Below, one piece after another: positions 8,283-18,642 of a DNA stretch of 64,000 bases. The stretch covers positions 1,798,001-1,862,000 of the forward strand of contig NSGV01000002.1 in the NCBI GenBank assembly GCA_002300355.1, given 5' to 3'. The DNA is from Streptomyces sp. TLI_235 (lineage in GTDB: Bacteria; Actinomycetota; Actinomycetes; Streptomycetales; Streptomycetaceae). Position 1 is the stretch's first letter, and each line of letters opens with the position of its first letter. A program made the position numbers and the translations under genes. Below the pieces are notes generated by a model. The model was not told the origin of the DNA. It was given only the letters and a program-made list of their open reading frames with translations, and did no database searches.

Positions 8283-8852
8283 ATGATCCGCATGGCACTC
8301 CCCCGCACCCTGGTCCTCGGCGGCGCCCGCTCCGGCAAGTCCACCCGGGCCGAGCTGATGCTCGCCCCGTACGCGGACGTGCTGTACGTGGCCACCTCGG
8401 GCACCCGCGACGGCGACCGGGAGTGGGCGGACCGGGTCCGGCTGCACCGCGAGCGGCGGCCGGCGAGCTGGCGCACCGCCGAGACCTGCGACCTGGAGGC
8501 CGTGCTCGCCGACCGGGACGACACCGCCCCGGTGCTGATCGACTGCCTGGCGCTGTGGCTCACCGCGGTGATGGACGAGCACGCCGCGTGGTCCGACGAC
8601 AGCTGGCACGGCGGCGGCGAGCAGGCGGTGCAGCGGCGCTGCGAGGCGCTGGCCGCCGCCTGGGCGGCCACCCGGCGTCCGGCGGTCGCGGTCAGCAACG
8701 AGGTGGGGATGGGCGTGGTGCCCGCGACCGCGGCCGGACGGCGCTTCCGGGACACCCTGGGGCGGCTCAACATGGCGGTCGCCGACGCCTCCGAGCAGGT
8801 GCTGCTGGTGGTGGCCGGACAGGTGCTGACCGTCAAAGCCACCGCCGTGTAG
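8283..8852 (+). CDS. cobU: Adenosylcobinamide kinase/guanylyltransferase CobU
   Basis: 189 residues. Phosphorylates adenosylcobinamide and transfers GMP to give AdoCbi-GDP in cobalamin nucleotide-loop assembly. The N-terminal P-loop is LVLGGARSGKSTRAE. LYVATSGTRDGDREWADRVRLHRERRP carries the family ATS and RVxxHRxRR motifs with the guanylylated His. LIDCLALWLTAVM and VAVSNEVGMGVVP complete the fold. A start three codons later (8292) is possible. It is followed after 11 bp by cobT and then cobS, so the three form one operon. No B12 riboswitch is visible upstream. Confidence 0.93.
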   Translation: MIRMALPRTLVLGGARSGKSTRAELMLAPYADVLYVATSGTRDGDREWADRVRLHRERRPASWRTAETCDLEAVLADRDDTAPVLIDCLALWLTAVMDEHAAWSDDSWHGGGEQAVQRRCEALAAAWAATRRPAVAVSNEVGMGVVPATAAGRRFRDTLGRLNMAVADASEQVLLVVAGQVLTVKATAV

Positions 8853-8863
8853 CCTTCCGAGCG

Positions 8864-9976
8864 ATGGACACGACCGTGGATCTCGACAGTTTCTCCTCCC
8901 TCGTCGAGCGGCCCGACGAGGCCGCCCGCAAGGCCGCCGAGGAGTACCGGCAGCAGCTGGGCCTGCCGCCGGGCGGCCTCGGCTCGCTGGAGGAGCTCGG
9001 CGCCTGGCTCGCCTCCGTCCAGGGCGCGGCCCCGGTTCGGCCGGTGGCCGCCGCCAAGGTCCTGCTGTTCGCCGGCGACCACGGGGTCGCCGGGATCGGC
9101 GTCTCCCGGCCCGGGTCCGGCACGGTGGACCGGGTGCACGCCGTGCTGGCGGGCACCGCACCGACGGCCCTGCTGGCCCGCCGCTACGGCGCGGTCGTCC
9201 GGGTCGTCGACATGGCGGTCGACGCCGAGCCGCACGAGTTCCCCGCCGAGGTGTCGCAGTACCGGGTGCGCCGCGGCTCCGGCCGGATCGACGTCGAGGA
9301 CGCGCTGACCGCCGAGGAGACCGCCCGCGCCTTCCGGGCCGGCATGGCGATCGCCGACGAGGAGGCCGACGCCGGCACCGACCTGGTGCTGCTCGGCGAC
9401 ATCGGCACCGGCTCCACCACGGTCGCGGCCGTGCTGGTCGGCGCGCTCTGCGGCACCGACGCGGCGGCCGTCACCGGGCGCGGCTCCGGCATCGACGACC
9501 GGGTGTGGATGGTCAAGTGCGCGACCGTCCGGGACGCGCTGCGCCGTGCCCGGCCCGTCCTCGGCGACCAGCTCGCCCTGCTCGCCGCGACCGGCGGCGC
9601 CGACTTCGCCGCGATCACCGGCTTCCTGCTGCAGGCCGCCGTCCGCCGGCTGCCGGTGGTGCTGGACGGTGTGGTCTCCGCGGCCTGCGCACTGGTCGCC
9701 CAGCGGGTGGCCTTCCGGGCGCCCGAGTGGTGGCGGGCCGGCCAGGACAGCGGCGAGCCCGCCCAGGCCAAGGCCTACGACCGGCTGACCCTGACACCCC
9801 TCCAGCAGCTCGGTGTCCGGGCCGGCGAGGGCGTCGGCGCGCTGCTGGCGCTGCCGCTGCTGCAGGCCGCCTCCGACACCCTGGCGGAGCCCACCGACGT
9901 ACCGGCCGCCGCGAAGGGCGAGCCGCGGCCGCCCGCGAAGCTGCCCACCGCGGCGGAGCTGCTGGGCCTCGGCTGA
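8864..9976 (+). CDS. cobT: Nicotinate-nucleotide--dimethylbenzimidazole phosphoribosyltransferase CobT
   Basis: 370 residues. Makes alpha-ribazole phosphate, the lower ligand precursor of cobalamin, from nicotinate mononucleotide and dimethylbenzimidazole. Seen: the LPPGGLGSLEELGAWLA opening, KVLLFAGDHGVAGIGVS, LVLLGDIGTGSTTVAA, TGRGSGIDD, LAATGGADFAAITGFLLQAA and the C-terminal LTPLQQLGVRAGEGVGA. The ATG at 8864 is the first Met after the cobU stop; a long upstream in-frame extension overlaps cobU and is discounted. Its stop codon is one base before the cobS start. Confidence 0.95.
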   Translation: MDTTVDLDSFSSLVERPDEAARKAAEEYRQQLGLPPGGLGSLEELGAWLASVQGAAPVRPVAAAKVLLFAGDHGVAGIGVSRPGSGTVDRVHAVLAGTAPTALLARRYGAVVRVVDMAVDAEPHEFPAEVSQYRVRRGSGRIDVEDALTAEETARAFRAGMAIADEEADAGTDLVLLGDIGTGSTTVAAVLVGALCGTDAAAVTGRGSGIDDRVWMVKCATVRDALRRARPVLGDQLALLAATGGADFAAITGFLLQAAVRRLPVVLDGVVSAACALVAQRVAFRAPEWWRAGQDSGEPAQAKAYDRLTLTPLQQLGVRAGEGVGALLALPLLQAASDTLAEPTDVPAAAKGEPRPPAKLPTAAELLGLG

Positions 9977-9977
9977 C

Positions 9978-10748
9978 GTGCCGGACGGGCTGCGCTTCGC
10001 CTTCGGCACGCTCTCGGTGCTGCCGGTCCGGGTCGACCGCTGGGACCGGCCGACGGCCGGCCGGGCGATGCTCGCCGCCCCCGTGGTCGGCGTGGTGCTC
10101 GGCCTGCTCGCGGCCGGGGCCGGGGCGCTCGTCGCCTGGCGCGCCGGCGGCCTGCTCGGCGCGGTGGCCGTGGTGGGCGTGCTCGCCGCGCTGACCCGCG
10201 GCCTGCACCTGGACGGCCTGGCCGACGTCGCCGACGGCCTGGGCAGCGGGAAGCCGGCCGAGGAAGCGCTGCGGATCATGAAGCAGTCGGACATCGGGCC
10301 GTTCGGCGTGCTGACGCTGCTGCTGGTGATGCTGACTCAGATCGCGGCGCTGGCAGGTCAGTTCGACGCCTCGCCGGGCCGCGGGGCGCTCGCCGTGCTG
10401 ACCGCCGCCCTCGCGGGCCGCTGCGCGCTCGCCTGGGGCTGCCGCCGCGGGGTGCCGGCCGCACGGCCCGGCGGACTCGGCGCGGCGGTCGCCGGCACGG
10501 TGCCGGGCACCGGCGCCGTCGCCGTCTCCGCGGTCTGCGCGCTGCTGCTCGGCACGGCCGGCGCGGGGTACGGGTGGTGGGCCTGGGCGTACCCGGCGGC
10601 GCTGGCGGCCGGGCTGGGCTGCGCACTTCTGCTGCTGCGGCGCTGCGTGCGGCGGCTGGACGGGATCACCGGGGACGTGCTCGGCGCGACCGCGGAGACG
10701 GCGGCCACCGGGGCGCTGGTGGCGCTGGCGCTGATCGGCACCGGCTGA
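9978..10748 (+). CDS. cobS: Adenosylcobinamide-GDP ribazoletransferase CobS
   Basis: 256 residues. The integral membrane cobalamin synthase that joins AdoCbi-GDP to alpha-ribazole. The N-terminal FGTLSVLPVRVDRWDRPTAG is typical. It is followed by the conserved LHLDGLADVADGLGSGKPAEEALRIMKQSDIGPFG block, whose acidic residues bind metal, and five to six hydrophobic segments. The GTG at 9978 begins one base after the cobT stop, indicating translational coupling. About 230 bp then separate it from pepA, and no clear terminator was found there. Confidence 0.93.
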   Translation: MPDGLRFAFGTLSVLPVRVDRWDRPTAGRAMLAAPVVGVVLGLLAAGAGALVAWRAGGLLGAVAVVGVLAALTRGLHLDGLADVADGLGSGKPAEEALRIMKQSDIGPFGVLTLLLVMLTQIAALAGQFDASPGRGALAVLTAALAGRCALAWGCRRGVPAARPGGLGAAVAGTVPGTGAVAVSAVCALLLGTAGAGYGWWAWAYPAALAAGLGCALLLLRRCVRRLDGITGDVLGATAETAATGALVALALIGTG

Positions 10749-10981
10749 CCGCCGCGCGGCGGCGACGGCGCCCGGTTCGCACGGTTCGTCACACCGTGTA
10801 CGCCCGGCCCGCCGGGGTCGGGCGAGCCCTGGCGCCGCGCAGTCCCAGCATGCGGACTACCATGCGGGGTGCACCGTAGCCCTGCGCCCCGTTTCCCCGC
10901 GGAGTCAGCCGGGGTTATGCCGGTACGGCACACCCCGAGCCGTGACCGGCCGTGGACCGCGAAAGAACAGGACGCATCGTC

Positions 10982-12478
<1,497 letters not shown>

Positions 12479-12495
12479 CGCCCGGCGGACATCCG

Positions 12496-12540
12496 CCGAG
12501 GGGTCCGGCGCCCGGTGGGCGCCGGACCCCTCGGCTTTTC
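12496..12540 (+). terminator. pepA terminator
   Basis: An 18-bp perfect stem (12496-12513 with 12517-12534, three-base loop) is followed by CTTTTC, giving a short U tract. One of the strongest hairpins in the window. Confidence 0.9.
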
Positions 12541-12542
12541 CT

Positions 12543-12558
12543 ATTACCAGCCGGTAAT
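12543..12558. promoter_or_regulatory. Inverted repeat upstream of lpdA, candidate operator
   Basis: ATTACC-agcc-GGTAAT is a perfect 6-bp inverted repeat just behind the pepA terminator and about 340 bp before lpdA. The AT-rich arms stand out in this GC-rich region and resemble TetR-family operators. The regulator is unknown. The 12541-12894 gap also holds the stem at 12615 and presumably the lpdA promoter. Confidence 0.35.
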
Positions 12559-12614
12559 GCACATGGGGGTGGCGGAGGCCACATTCCGAGACGGTGTTCG
12601 CCGCGGGCGAAACT

Positions 12615-12635
12615 TTCTTCCGCGGAGCGGAAGAA
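12615..12635. promoter_or_regulatory. Perfect 9-bp inverted repeat in the lpdA leader
   Basis: TTCTTCCGC (12615-12623) and GCGGAAGAA (12627-12635) pair perfectly around a three-base centre, with no U tract. It lies 260 bp before lpdA. It may be a regulator site or an RNA hairpin in the leader. Confidence 0.35.
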
Positions 12636-12894
12636 GCCCGGGAGCGGGCCGCCGCAGCCGCCGCTCTCCGCCCCGACGTCACCGCTGTGAGCTGCGGCGA
12701 TACCCGCCCGTACGGGGCATTCGAGCGGTCCGTGACAGCCTGGCCACGGCGGTCGGGGTGGCCCCGGACACCAGTCGCCTCGAACAAGTGCAAAGATGTA
12801 TTTCCGGCACGACTGGGCGCCTTACAAAGGCTTCCCACACCACCGGACCGCGACCGGCCCGGCGAACCGCACCCCTTTGCATGGAGGACGTGAC

Positions 12895-14283
12895 GTGGCG
12901 AACGACGCCAGCACCGTTTTCGACGTAGTCATTCTCGGAGGCGGAAGCGGCGGTTACGCCGCGGCGCTCCGCGCCGCCCAGCTGGGTCTGAGCGTCGCGC
13001 TGATCGAGAAGGGCGAGCTCGGCGGTACCTGCCTGCACCGCGGCTGCATCCCCACCAAGGCTCTGCTGCACGCGGCCGAGGTCGCCGACGAGACCCGCGA
13101 GGCCGCCGAGTTCGGCGTCCTGGCCACCTTCCAGGGCATCGACATCAAGGGCGTCCACAAGTACAAGGACGACGTGGTCTCGGGCCTGTACAAGGGCCTG
13201 CAGGGCCTGGTCGCCTCCCGCAAGGTCACCTTCATCCAGGGCGAGGGCCGGCTGTCCTCGCAGACCTCGGTGGACGTCAACGGCCAGCGCGTCGAGGGCC
13301 GCCACATCGTCCTCGCCACCGGCTCGGTTCCCAAGTCGCTGCCCGGCCTGACCATCGACGGCAACCGGGTCATCTCCTCGGACCACGCCCTCAAGCTCGA
13401 CTACATCCCGAAGTCGGCCGTCATCCTCGGCGGCGGCGTCATCGGCGTCGAGTTCGCGTCCGTGTGGAAGTCCTTCGGCGTCGAGGTCACCATCGTCGAG
13501 GCCCTGCCGCACCTCGTCCCGCTGGAGGACGAGAACAGCTCCAAGCTGCTGGAGCGCGCCTTCCGCAAGCGCGGCATCAAGTTCGAGCTGAAGGCCCGCT
13601 TCTCCGGCGTCGAGTACACCGAGAACGGTGTCCGCGTCTCCACCGAGAACGGCAAGCAGATCGACGCCGACGTGCTGCTGGTCGCCATCGGCCGCGGCCC
13701 GGTCTCGGCCGGCCTCGGCTACGAGGAGGCCGGTGTCGCCATGGACCGCGGCTACGTCCTGGTCGACGAGTACCTGCGCACCAACGTGCCGACCATCTCG
13801 GCGGTCGGCGACCTCGTCCCGACCCTGCAGCTCGCCCACGTCGGCTTCGCCGAGGGCATGCTCGTCGCCGAGCGCCTGGCGGGCCTGAAGGTCGTCCCGA
13901 TCGACTACGACGGCATCCCGCGCGTGACCTACTCCAACCCGGAGGTCGCCTCCGTCGGCCTGTCCGAGGCCAAGGCCGCCGAGCAGTACGGCAAGGACAA
14001 GATCGTCACGCTCAAGTACAACCTGGCCGGCAACGGCAAGAGCAAGATCCTCAAGACCGCCGGCGAGATCAAGCTCGTCCAGGTCAAGGACGGCGCCGTG
14101 GTGGGTGTCCACATGGTCGGCGCCCGCATGGGCGAGCAGGTCGGCGAGGCCCAGCTGATCTACAACTGGGAGGCCCTGCCCGCCGAGGTCGCGCAGCTCA
14201 TCCACGCGCACCCCAGCCAGTCCGAGGCCCTGGGCGAGGCGCACCTGGCGCTGGCCGGCAAGCCGCTGCACGCGCACGACTGA
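12895..14283 (+). CDS. lpdA: Dihydrolipoamide dehydrogenase (E3)
   Basis: 462 residues. An FAD disulfide oxidoreductase that reoxidises dihydrolipoyl groups on E2 proteins with NAD+. Seen: FAD site VVILGGGSGGYAAALRAAQLG, redox-active disulfide GGTCLHRGCIPTKALLH near residue 45, NAD site AVILGGGVIGVEFAS, and the C-terminal HAHPSQSEALGEAH with the catalytic His-Glu pair. The GTG at 12895 has GGAGG 7 nt upstream, so the longer reading with a variable N-terminus is rejected. It is followed 62 bp later by sucB, its substrate protein. Confidence 0.96.
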   Translation: MANDASTVFDVVILGGGSGGYAAALRAAQLGLSVALIEKGELGGTCLHRGCIPTKALLHAAEVADETREAAEFGVLATFQGIDIKGVHKYKDDVVSGLYKGLQGLVASRKVTFIQGEGRLSSQTSVDVNGQRVEGRHIVLATGSVPKSLPGLTIDGNRVISSDHALKLDYIPKSAVILGGGVIGVEFASVWKSFGVEVTIVEALPHLVPLEDENSSKLLERAFRKRGIKFELKARFSGVEYTENGVRVSTENGKQIDADVLLVAIGRGPVSAGLGYEEAGVAMDRGYVLVDEYLRTNVPTISAVGDLVPTLQLAHVGFAEGMLVAERLAGLKVVPIDYDGIPRVTYSNPEVASVGLSEAKAAEQYGKDKIVTLKYNLAGNGKSKILKTAGEIKLVQVKDGAVVGVHMVGARMGEQVGEAQLIYNWEALPAEVAQLIHAHPSQSEALGEAHLALAGKPLHAHD

Positions 14284-14345
14284 TCCGCGGCACCCCCCGA
14301 GTTGTCCATTCCTGTACGCAAGACTTGATAGGAGTCGCTGAAACC

Positions 14346-16097
14346 ATGGCGGTCTCAGTAACACTGCCCGCACTGGGCGAGAGCGTGACCGAGGGCACCG
14401 TCACCCGCTGGCTGAAGGCCGAGGGTGAGCGCGTGGAGGCCGACGAGCCGCTGCTCGAGGTCTCCACCGACAAGGTCGACACCGAGATCCCGGCCCCCGC
14501 GTCCGGCATCCTCGCGTCGATCAAGGTCAGCGAGGACGAGACGGTCGAGGTCGGCGCCGAGCTGGCCATCATCGACGACGGCTCGGGCGCCCCGGCCGCC
14601 GCTCCGGCCCCGGCCGCGGAGGCCGCGCCGGTCGCCGCTCCGGCCCCGGTCGCCGCTGCCCCCGCCCCGGTCGCCGACGCCGCTCCGGCCCCGGCCGCCC
14701 CCGCGGGCGACGCCACCCCGGTGCTGCTGCCGGCGCTCGGCGAGTCCGTGACCGAGGGCACCGTCACCCGCTGGCTGAAGGCCGAGGGCGACACCGTCGC
14801 GGTCGACGAGCCGCTGCTCGAGGTCTCCACCGACAAGGTCGACACCGAGATCCCGTCGCCGGTCGCCGGCACCCTGGTGAAGATCCTGGTCGGCGAGGAC
14901 GAGACCGCCGAGGTCGGCGCCCAGCTCGCCCTGATCGGTGCCGCCGGTGCCGTCGCCGCCGCCCCGGCCCCTGCCGCTCCGGCCGCTCCGGCCCCTGCCG
15001 CCCCGGCCCCTGCCGCCCCGGCCCCTGCCGCTCCGGCGCCCGCTCCGGCCGCTCCGGCTCCGGTCGCCGCGGCTCCGGCCCCGGTTGCCCCCGCCGCCCC
15101 GGCTCCCGCCCCGGTCGCCGCTCCGGCGCCGGTCGCTGCCGCCCCGGCTGCTCCGGCCGCCCCGGCCGCGGACAACGGCGACGCCTACGTGACCCCGCTG
15201 GTGCGCAAGCTCGCCGCCGAGCACGGAGTGGCCCTCTCGGCCGTCGCCGGCAGCGGTGTCGGCGGCCGCATCCGCAAGCAGGACGTGCTCGCCGCGGCCG
15301 AGGCCGCGAAGGCCGCCCAGGCCGCTCCCGCCGCCGCCCCCGCCGCCGCGCCGAAGGCCGCCGCCGCGCCGTCCGCGCTGCGCGGCCAGACGGTCAAGAT
15401 GACCCGCATGCGCAAGGTCATCGGCGACAACATGCTGAAGGCCCTGCACGAGCAGGCGCAGCTGACCAGCGTGGTCGAGGTGGACGTCACCAAGATCATG
15501 TCGCTGCGCGGCAAGGCCAAGGACTCCTTCCTCGCCCGCGAGGGCGTGAAGCTGTCCCCGATGCCGTTCTTCGTCAAGGCCGCGGCCCAGGCGCTGAAGG
15601 CCCACGCGGTCATCAACGCCCGGATCAACGAGGCCGAGGGCACCGTCACCTACTTCGACACCGAGAACATCGGTATCGCGGTGGACTCGGAGAAGGGTCT
15701 GATGACCCCGGTCATCAAGGGTGCGGGCGACCTCAACATCGCCGGCATCTCGAAGAAGACCGCCGAGCTGGCCGACAAGGTCCGCAGCAACAAGATCACC
15801 CCGGACGAGCTGTCCGGCGCGACCTTCACCATCAGCAACACCGGTTCGCGCGGCGCCCTGTTCGACACCGTCATCGTGCCGCCGAACCAGGTCGCGATCC
15901 TGGGCATCGGTGCCACGGTGAAGCGCCCGGTGGTCATCGAGGCCGACGGCGGCACCGCCATCGGCATCCGCGACATGACCTACCTGTCGCTCTCCTACGA
16001 CCACCGCCTGGTGGACGGCGCGGACGCCGCCCGCTACCTGGTGGCCGTGAAGGAGATCCTGGAGGCCGGCGAGTTCGAGGTCGAGCTCGGCCTGTAA
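14346..16097 (+). CDS. sucB: 2-oxoglutarate dehydrogenase E2, dihydrolipoyl succinyltransferase
   Basis: 583 residues. E2 core of a 2-oxoacid dehydrogenase complex. Two near-identical lipoyl domains lie at about residues 2-77 and 124-199, each with EVSTDKVDTEIP carrying the lipoylated Lys. They are separated by Ala/Pro linkers that are strongly repetitive at the DNA level. A peripheral subunit-binding domain (VTPLVRKLAAEHGVALSAV, then GRIRKQDVLAA) precedes the catalytic domain, which has SYDHRLVDGADAARYL with the active-site His and Asp. AGGAG lies just before the ATG. It sits in a two-gene unit with lpdA; lipA and lipB further along supply the lipoyl group. Actinobacterial E2 proteins of this type may serve both pyruvate and 2-oxoglutarate complexes. 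Confidence 0.94.
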   Translation: MAVSVTLPALGESVTEGTVTRWLKAEGERVEADEPLLEVSTDKVDTEIPAPASGILASIKVSEDETVEVGAELAIIDDGSGAPAAAPAPAAEAAPVAAPAPVAAAPAPVADAAPAPAAPAGDATPVLLPALGESVTEGTVTRWLKAEGDTVAVDEPLLEVSTDKVDTEIPSPVAGTLVKILVGEDETAEVGAQLALIGAAGAVAAAPAPAAPAAPAPAAPAPAAPAPAAPAPAPAAPAPVAAAPAPVAPAAPAPAPVAAPAPVAAAPAAPAAPAADNGDAYVTPLVRKLAAEHGVALSAVAGSGVGGRIRKQDVLAAAEAAKAAQAAPAAAPAAAPKAAAAPSALRGQTVKMTRMRKVIGDNMLKALHEQAQLTSVVEVDVTKIMSLRGKAKDSFLAREGVKLSPMPFFVKAAAQALKAHAVINARINEAEGTVTYFDTENIGIAVDSEKGLMTPVIKGAGDLNIAGISKKTAELADKVRSNKITPDELSGATFTISNTGSRGALFDTVIVPPNQVAILGIGATVKRPVVIEADGGTAIGIRDMTYLSLSYDHRLVDGADAARYLVAVKEILEAGEFEVELGL

Positions 16098-16129
16098 GGT
16101 CTGCGCCGCACTCCGCGGACGCACGCACG

Positions 16130-16172
16130 GCGGACCCCCGCCCCGGGACACCGGGGCGGGGGTCCGCGTTTT
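16130..16172 (+). terminator. sucB terminator
   Basis: CGGACCCCCGCCCCGG (16131-16146) pairs perfectly with 16151-16166 around a four-base loop, followed by CGTTTT. The rest of the gap to 16378 holds nothing further that I recognise. Confidence 0.9.
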
Positions 16173-16378
16173 CGCCCGCTCGCCTCCGGGCCCTCCGAAC
16201 CCGGCACCGACACTTGTCGCTCCGTCGCTGCGCTCCCTCGCTCCGCGCTTTCGGTACCGGCGGGCCCTTCCGCTCGGGGCGGGGGTCCGTGCTTTCGCGC
16301 CGTCCGGTGTCCCGCTCCGCCTGTCCCCGTCGCGCCTCGCATGCATTGGCCGGGGTGAGCGTGGATGCTGGAGCCGTG

Positions 16379-16894
16379 ATGTACGAGACGGACTTCTGGC
16401 AGCTGATCGACGAGACCCGCGAGGCCGCGGCGGGGGATCCGGACGACCAGGCGGACGCGCTGGTCGACCGGCTGGTGCAGCTCACCCCGGACGACGTCGT
16501 CGACTACGCCCGGCTGTTCGAGGCCCGGTTCCAGCGGGCCTTCACCACCGAGCTGTGGGCCGCCGCGCACCTGATGCTGGGCGGGGCCTCCGCGGACGAC
16601 TTCGACTTCTTCCGGTGCTGGCTGATCGGGCAGGGCCGCGAGGTGTACGAGCATGCCGTGCACGAGCCGGACGAGCTGGCGGTGCTGTTGCCCGACTTCG
16701 ACGAGGAGGAGGACGGCGAGGCCGAGGACCTCGGCTACGCCGCCGACGAGGCGCACGAACAGCTGACCGGTCTGCCGCTGCCCGACCTCGGCCTGGCACC
16801 GCAGGACGACCCGGAGGGCGCGCCGTTCGACTTCGAGGACGACGGCATCATGGCGAAGCGCTTCCCCCGGCTGTGGGAGCGTTTCGGGCGGTGA
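16379..16894 (+). CDS. DUF4240 domain protein
   Basis: 171 residues. It opens with YETDFWQLIDETREAA, the hallmark of DUF4240, followed by LVDRLVQLTPDDVVDYARLF and the conserved DDFDFFRCWLIGQGREVYE. The C-terminal third is very acidic (DFDEEEDGEAEDLGYAADEA). All-helical, soluble, no catalytic motif; function unknown in the family. The ATG at 16379 gives the standard start; an in-frame GTG upstream is possible. It stands alone behind the sucB terminator and converges with the next gene. Confidence 0.85.
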   Translation: MYETDFWQLIDETREAAAGDPDDQADALVDRLVQLTPDDVVDYARLFEARFQRAFTTELWAAAHLMLGGASADDFDFFRCWLIGQGREVYEHAVHEPDELAVLLPDFDEEEDGEAEDLGYAADEAHEQLTGLPLPDLGLAPQDDPEGAPFDFEDDGIMAKRFPRLWERFGR

Positions 16895-16920
16895 TGCCGG
16901 CGCCCCGGCCGGGCCTCGGC

Positions 16921-17910
16921 TCAGGCGTTGCTGCCCGCCGTGGTGGAGCGGATGCCCGTGACGATCGCGTCCAGGGTGCCGGGCGTGGGCGCCTTGGGGT
17001 CGTCGTCCACGCCGCCGTGCAGCAGGACGAAGCCGGCACCGCGGGCGTCCGGCACGGCCACCATCAGCACGTAGCCGGCGGCGCCCTGCTGCGGGGTGAC
17101 GTGCCAGCGCACCGCGTAGCCGATGGCGCCGGCGACGACGACGGGGCCGGAGCCGGCCTCCTCGTGGGAGGTGAGGTCGCCGAAGATCTTCGGTGCGTAG
17201 TCGACGATCCGCGCCTTGGCGACCGAGGCGGCGTCCGTGCCGGGCACCGAGAGCGTCTCGACGGAGAACTGGCCTCGGATGCACTGCGTCTGCATGCCGC
17301 AGTCGTACGGGCCGGTGACCTCGTAGACCGAACTGGTGCTGCTGCTGGTGTGCACCGTCCAGCCGGTGGGGCGCGGCACCCGCCAGCCGTGCATCACGTC
17401 GGGGAGGGTGCTGCCGGCGACCGGGGGCGTGCTGGTGCGCGGGCTGGGGCTGAACCGCGGCACGCTCGGGCTGGTCCGCGGGGAGGCGGAGAAGCTCACC
17501 GGCGGCGGGGCGGTGATCACCGGATCGTCGTCGCCGTCGGCGAGCACCAGCCCCACTCCGGCGACGGCGGCCAGTGCCAGCACGCCGGCGGCGATGCCGA
17601 TGATCAGCCCGTTGCGGTTCTTCGGGCCCGTGGCGGTCGACGGGTAGGCGTACGCCGGGCCGGCCTGCGGGTAGCCGTAGGGGCCCGGCTGCTGCTGCTG
17701 CGGATAGCCGTACCCGGGCTGCGGGACGGCCTGGCCGGTCCAGGCCTGGGTGGGGGCGTCGGCGATCTGCGCGGGCTGCGGGGACGCGGCGGACTGGGCG
17801 GGGCGGACCTCGGCCGTCCAGGCGTTGCCGTCCCACCAGCGTTCCTGCGCGGTGCCGCCCGGCCCGGCCTCCGGGACCGGGTACCAGCCGGGAGGAGTCG
17901 ATGTGCTCAC
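16921..17910 (-). CDS. DUF2510 domain membrane-anchored protein
   Basis: 329 residues. The N-terminal DUF2510 motif is PPGWYPVPE...RWWDGNAWT (about residues 6-35). A Pro/Gln/Tyr/Gly-rich linker with repeated GYPQ/GYPQA units follows, then one membrane helix near residues 100-125 (GLIIGIAAGVLALAAVAGVG). A Ser/Pro-rich stalk and an extracellular domain of about 160 residues complete it; CGMQTQC in that domain could form a disulfide. Such proteins are single-pass, with the sensor-like domain outside. The function is unknown. The GTG at 17910 is chosen because DUF2510 normally begins at once; no good ribosome site is visible. Confidence 0.75.
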   Translation of the reverse strand: MSTSTPPGWYPVPEAGPGGTAQERWWDGNAWTAEVRPAQSAASPQPAQIADAPTQAWTGQAVPQPGYGYPQQQQPGPYGYPQAGPAYAYPSTATGPKNRNGLIIGIAAGVLALAAVAGVGLVLADGDDDPVITAPPPVSFSASPRTSPSVPRFSPSPRTSTPPVAGSTLPDVMHGWRVPRPTGWTVHTSSSTSSVYEVTGPYDCGMQTQCIRGQFSVETLSVPGTDAASVAKARIVDYAPKIFGDLTSHEEAGSGPVVVAGAIGYAVRWHVTPQQGAAGYVLMVAVPDARGAGFVLLHGGVDDDPKAPTPGTLDAIVTGIRSTTAGSNA

Positions 17911-17991
17911 GGCCGTACGGTACCGGTCCCGGGGCACGGCCCGGCAGGGGCGGCGAGGTCACGACTTGGACCGGACGGGCCTGGCGGTGCG

Positions 17992-18489
17992 TCAGGCGGG
18001 CAGCGGGCGGGACATCCAGACGTCGTCCACGTAACCGCCGTCGAGCAGGAACTCGTCGCGGAGCACACCCTCCACCGTGAAGCCGCACCGCTCGTACAGC
18101 CGGCGGGCGGGCGTGTTGTGGCCGAGCACCCGCAGGGTGATGCGGCGTGCCCCGGCCTCCGCGGCGGCCGCGCAGGCGGCCTCGACCAGGGCCCGGCCAA
18201 CGCCGTGCCCGCGGACGCCGTGGTCGACGGCCAGGCCCTGGATCTGGCGGACGTGGCGGTTGCTGGCGAGCGGGGTGGGCGGCGCCTGGCGGACGTATCC
18301 GACGACCTCGCCGCCGAGTTCGGCGACCAGGTAGCCGTCGGGGGTGTGCTGCTCGTCGAAGAAGGCGGTGCCCTCGGCGCGCCGGGGCGCGACCTCGCTG
18401 AGGACGGACCAGACGGCGCGGTCGAGGGCGGCGAGCGCGCGGTCGTCCTCGGCGCGGGCCGCACGGATCGTCAGGTCGTCGGATGACAT
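17992..18489 (-). CDS. GNAT family N-acetyltransferase
   Basis: 165 residues, a complete GNAT domain. Beta-strand 1 with TIRAARAEDDRALAALD, motif A with the acetyl-CoA loop QGLAVDHGVRGHGVGRALV, and motif B with RRITLRVLGHNTPARRLYERCGF are all present. This pattern matches ribosomal-protein- or small-molecule-type acetyltransferases, but the acceptor is unknown. The ATG at 18489 is used; a second Met three codons upstream is equally possible. It faces the epimerase gene divergently across about 150 bp. Confidence 0.85.
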   Translation of the reverse strand: MSSDDLTIRAARAEDDRALAALDRAVWSVLSEVAPRRAEGTAFFDEQHTPDGYLVAELGGEVVGYVRQAPPTPLASNRHVRQIQGLAVDHGVRGHGVGRALVEAACAAAAEAGARRITLRVLGHNTPARRLYERCGFTVEGVLRDEFLLDGGYVDDVWMSRPLPA

Positions 18490-18642
18490 GGCCGCCATGC
18501 TAGGACGCGCCGGCGGGGCGCGGCCATGGGCGGCGGGATGCCCGCGCCCGGGGCGGGACGGCCCTGCCGGCGGTGCGGCGCCGCGCGCCCGGTGGGCTCG
18601 GCCTGCCCGGGCGCGGCTGGGCGGGCTGGGAGGATGGGGGGT

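Noticed and set aside
14580..15180. Possible satellite repeat in sucB
   Set aside because: The GCC/CCG/GCT-rich repetition encodes the Ala/Pro linkers between lipoyl domains, normal for E2 proteins.
16200..16330. Repetitive CGCTCC-rich stretch before the DUF4240 gene
   Set aside because: The short repeats are imperfect, not tandem, and look like ordinary GC-rich intergenic sequence.
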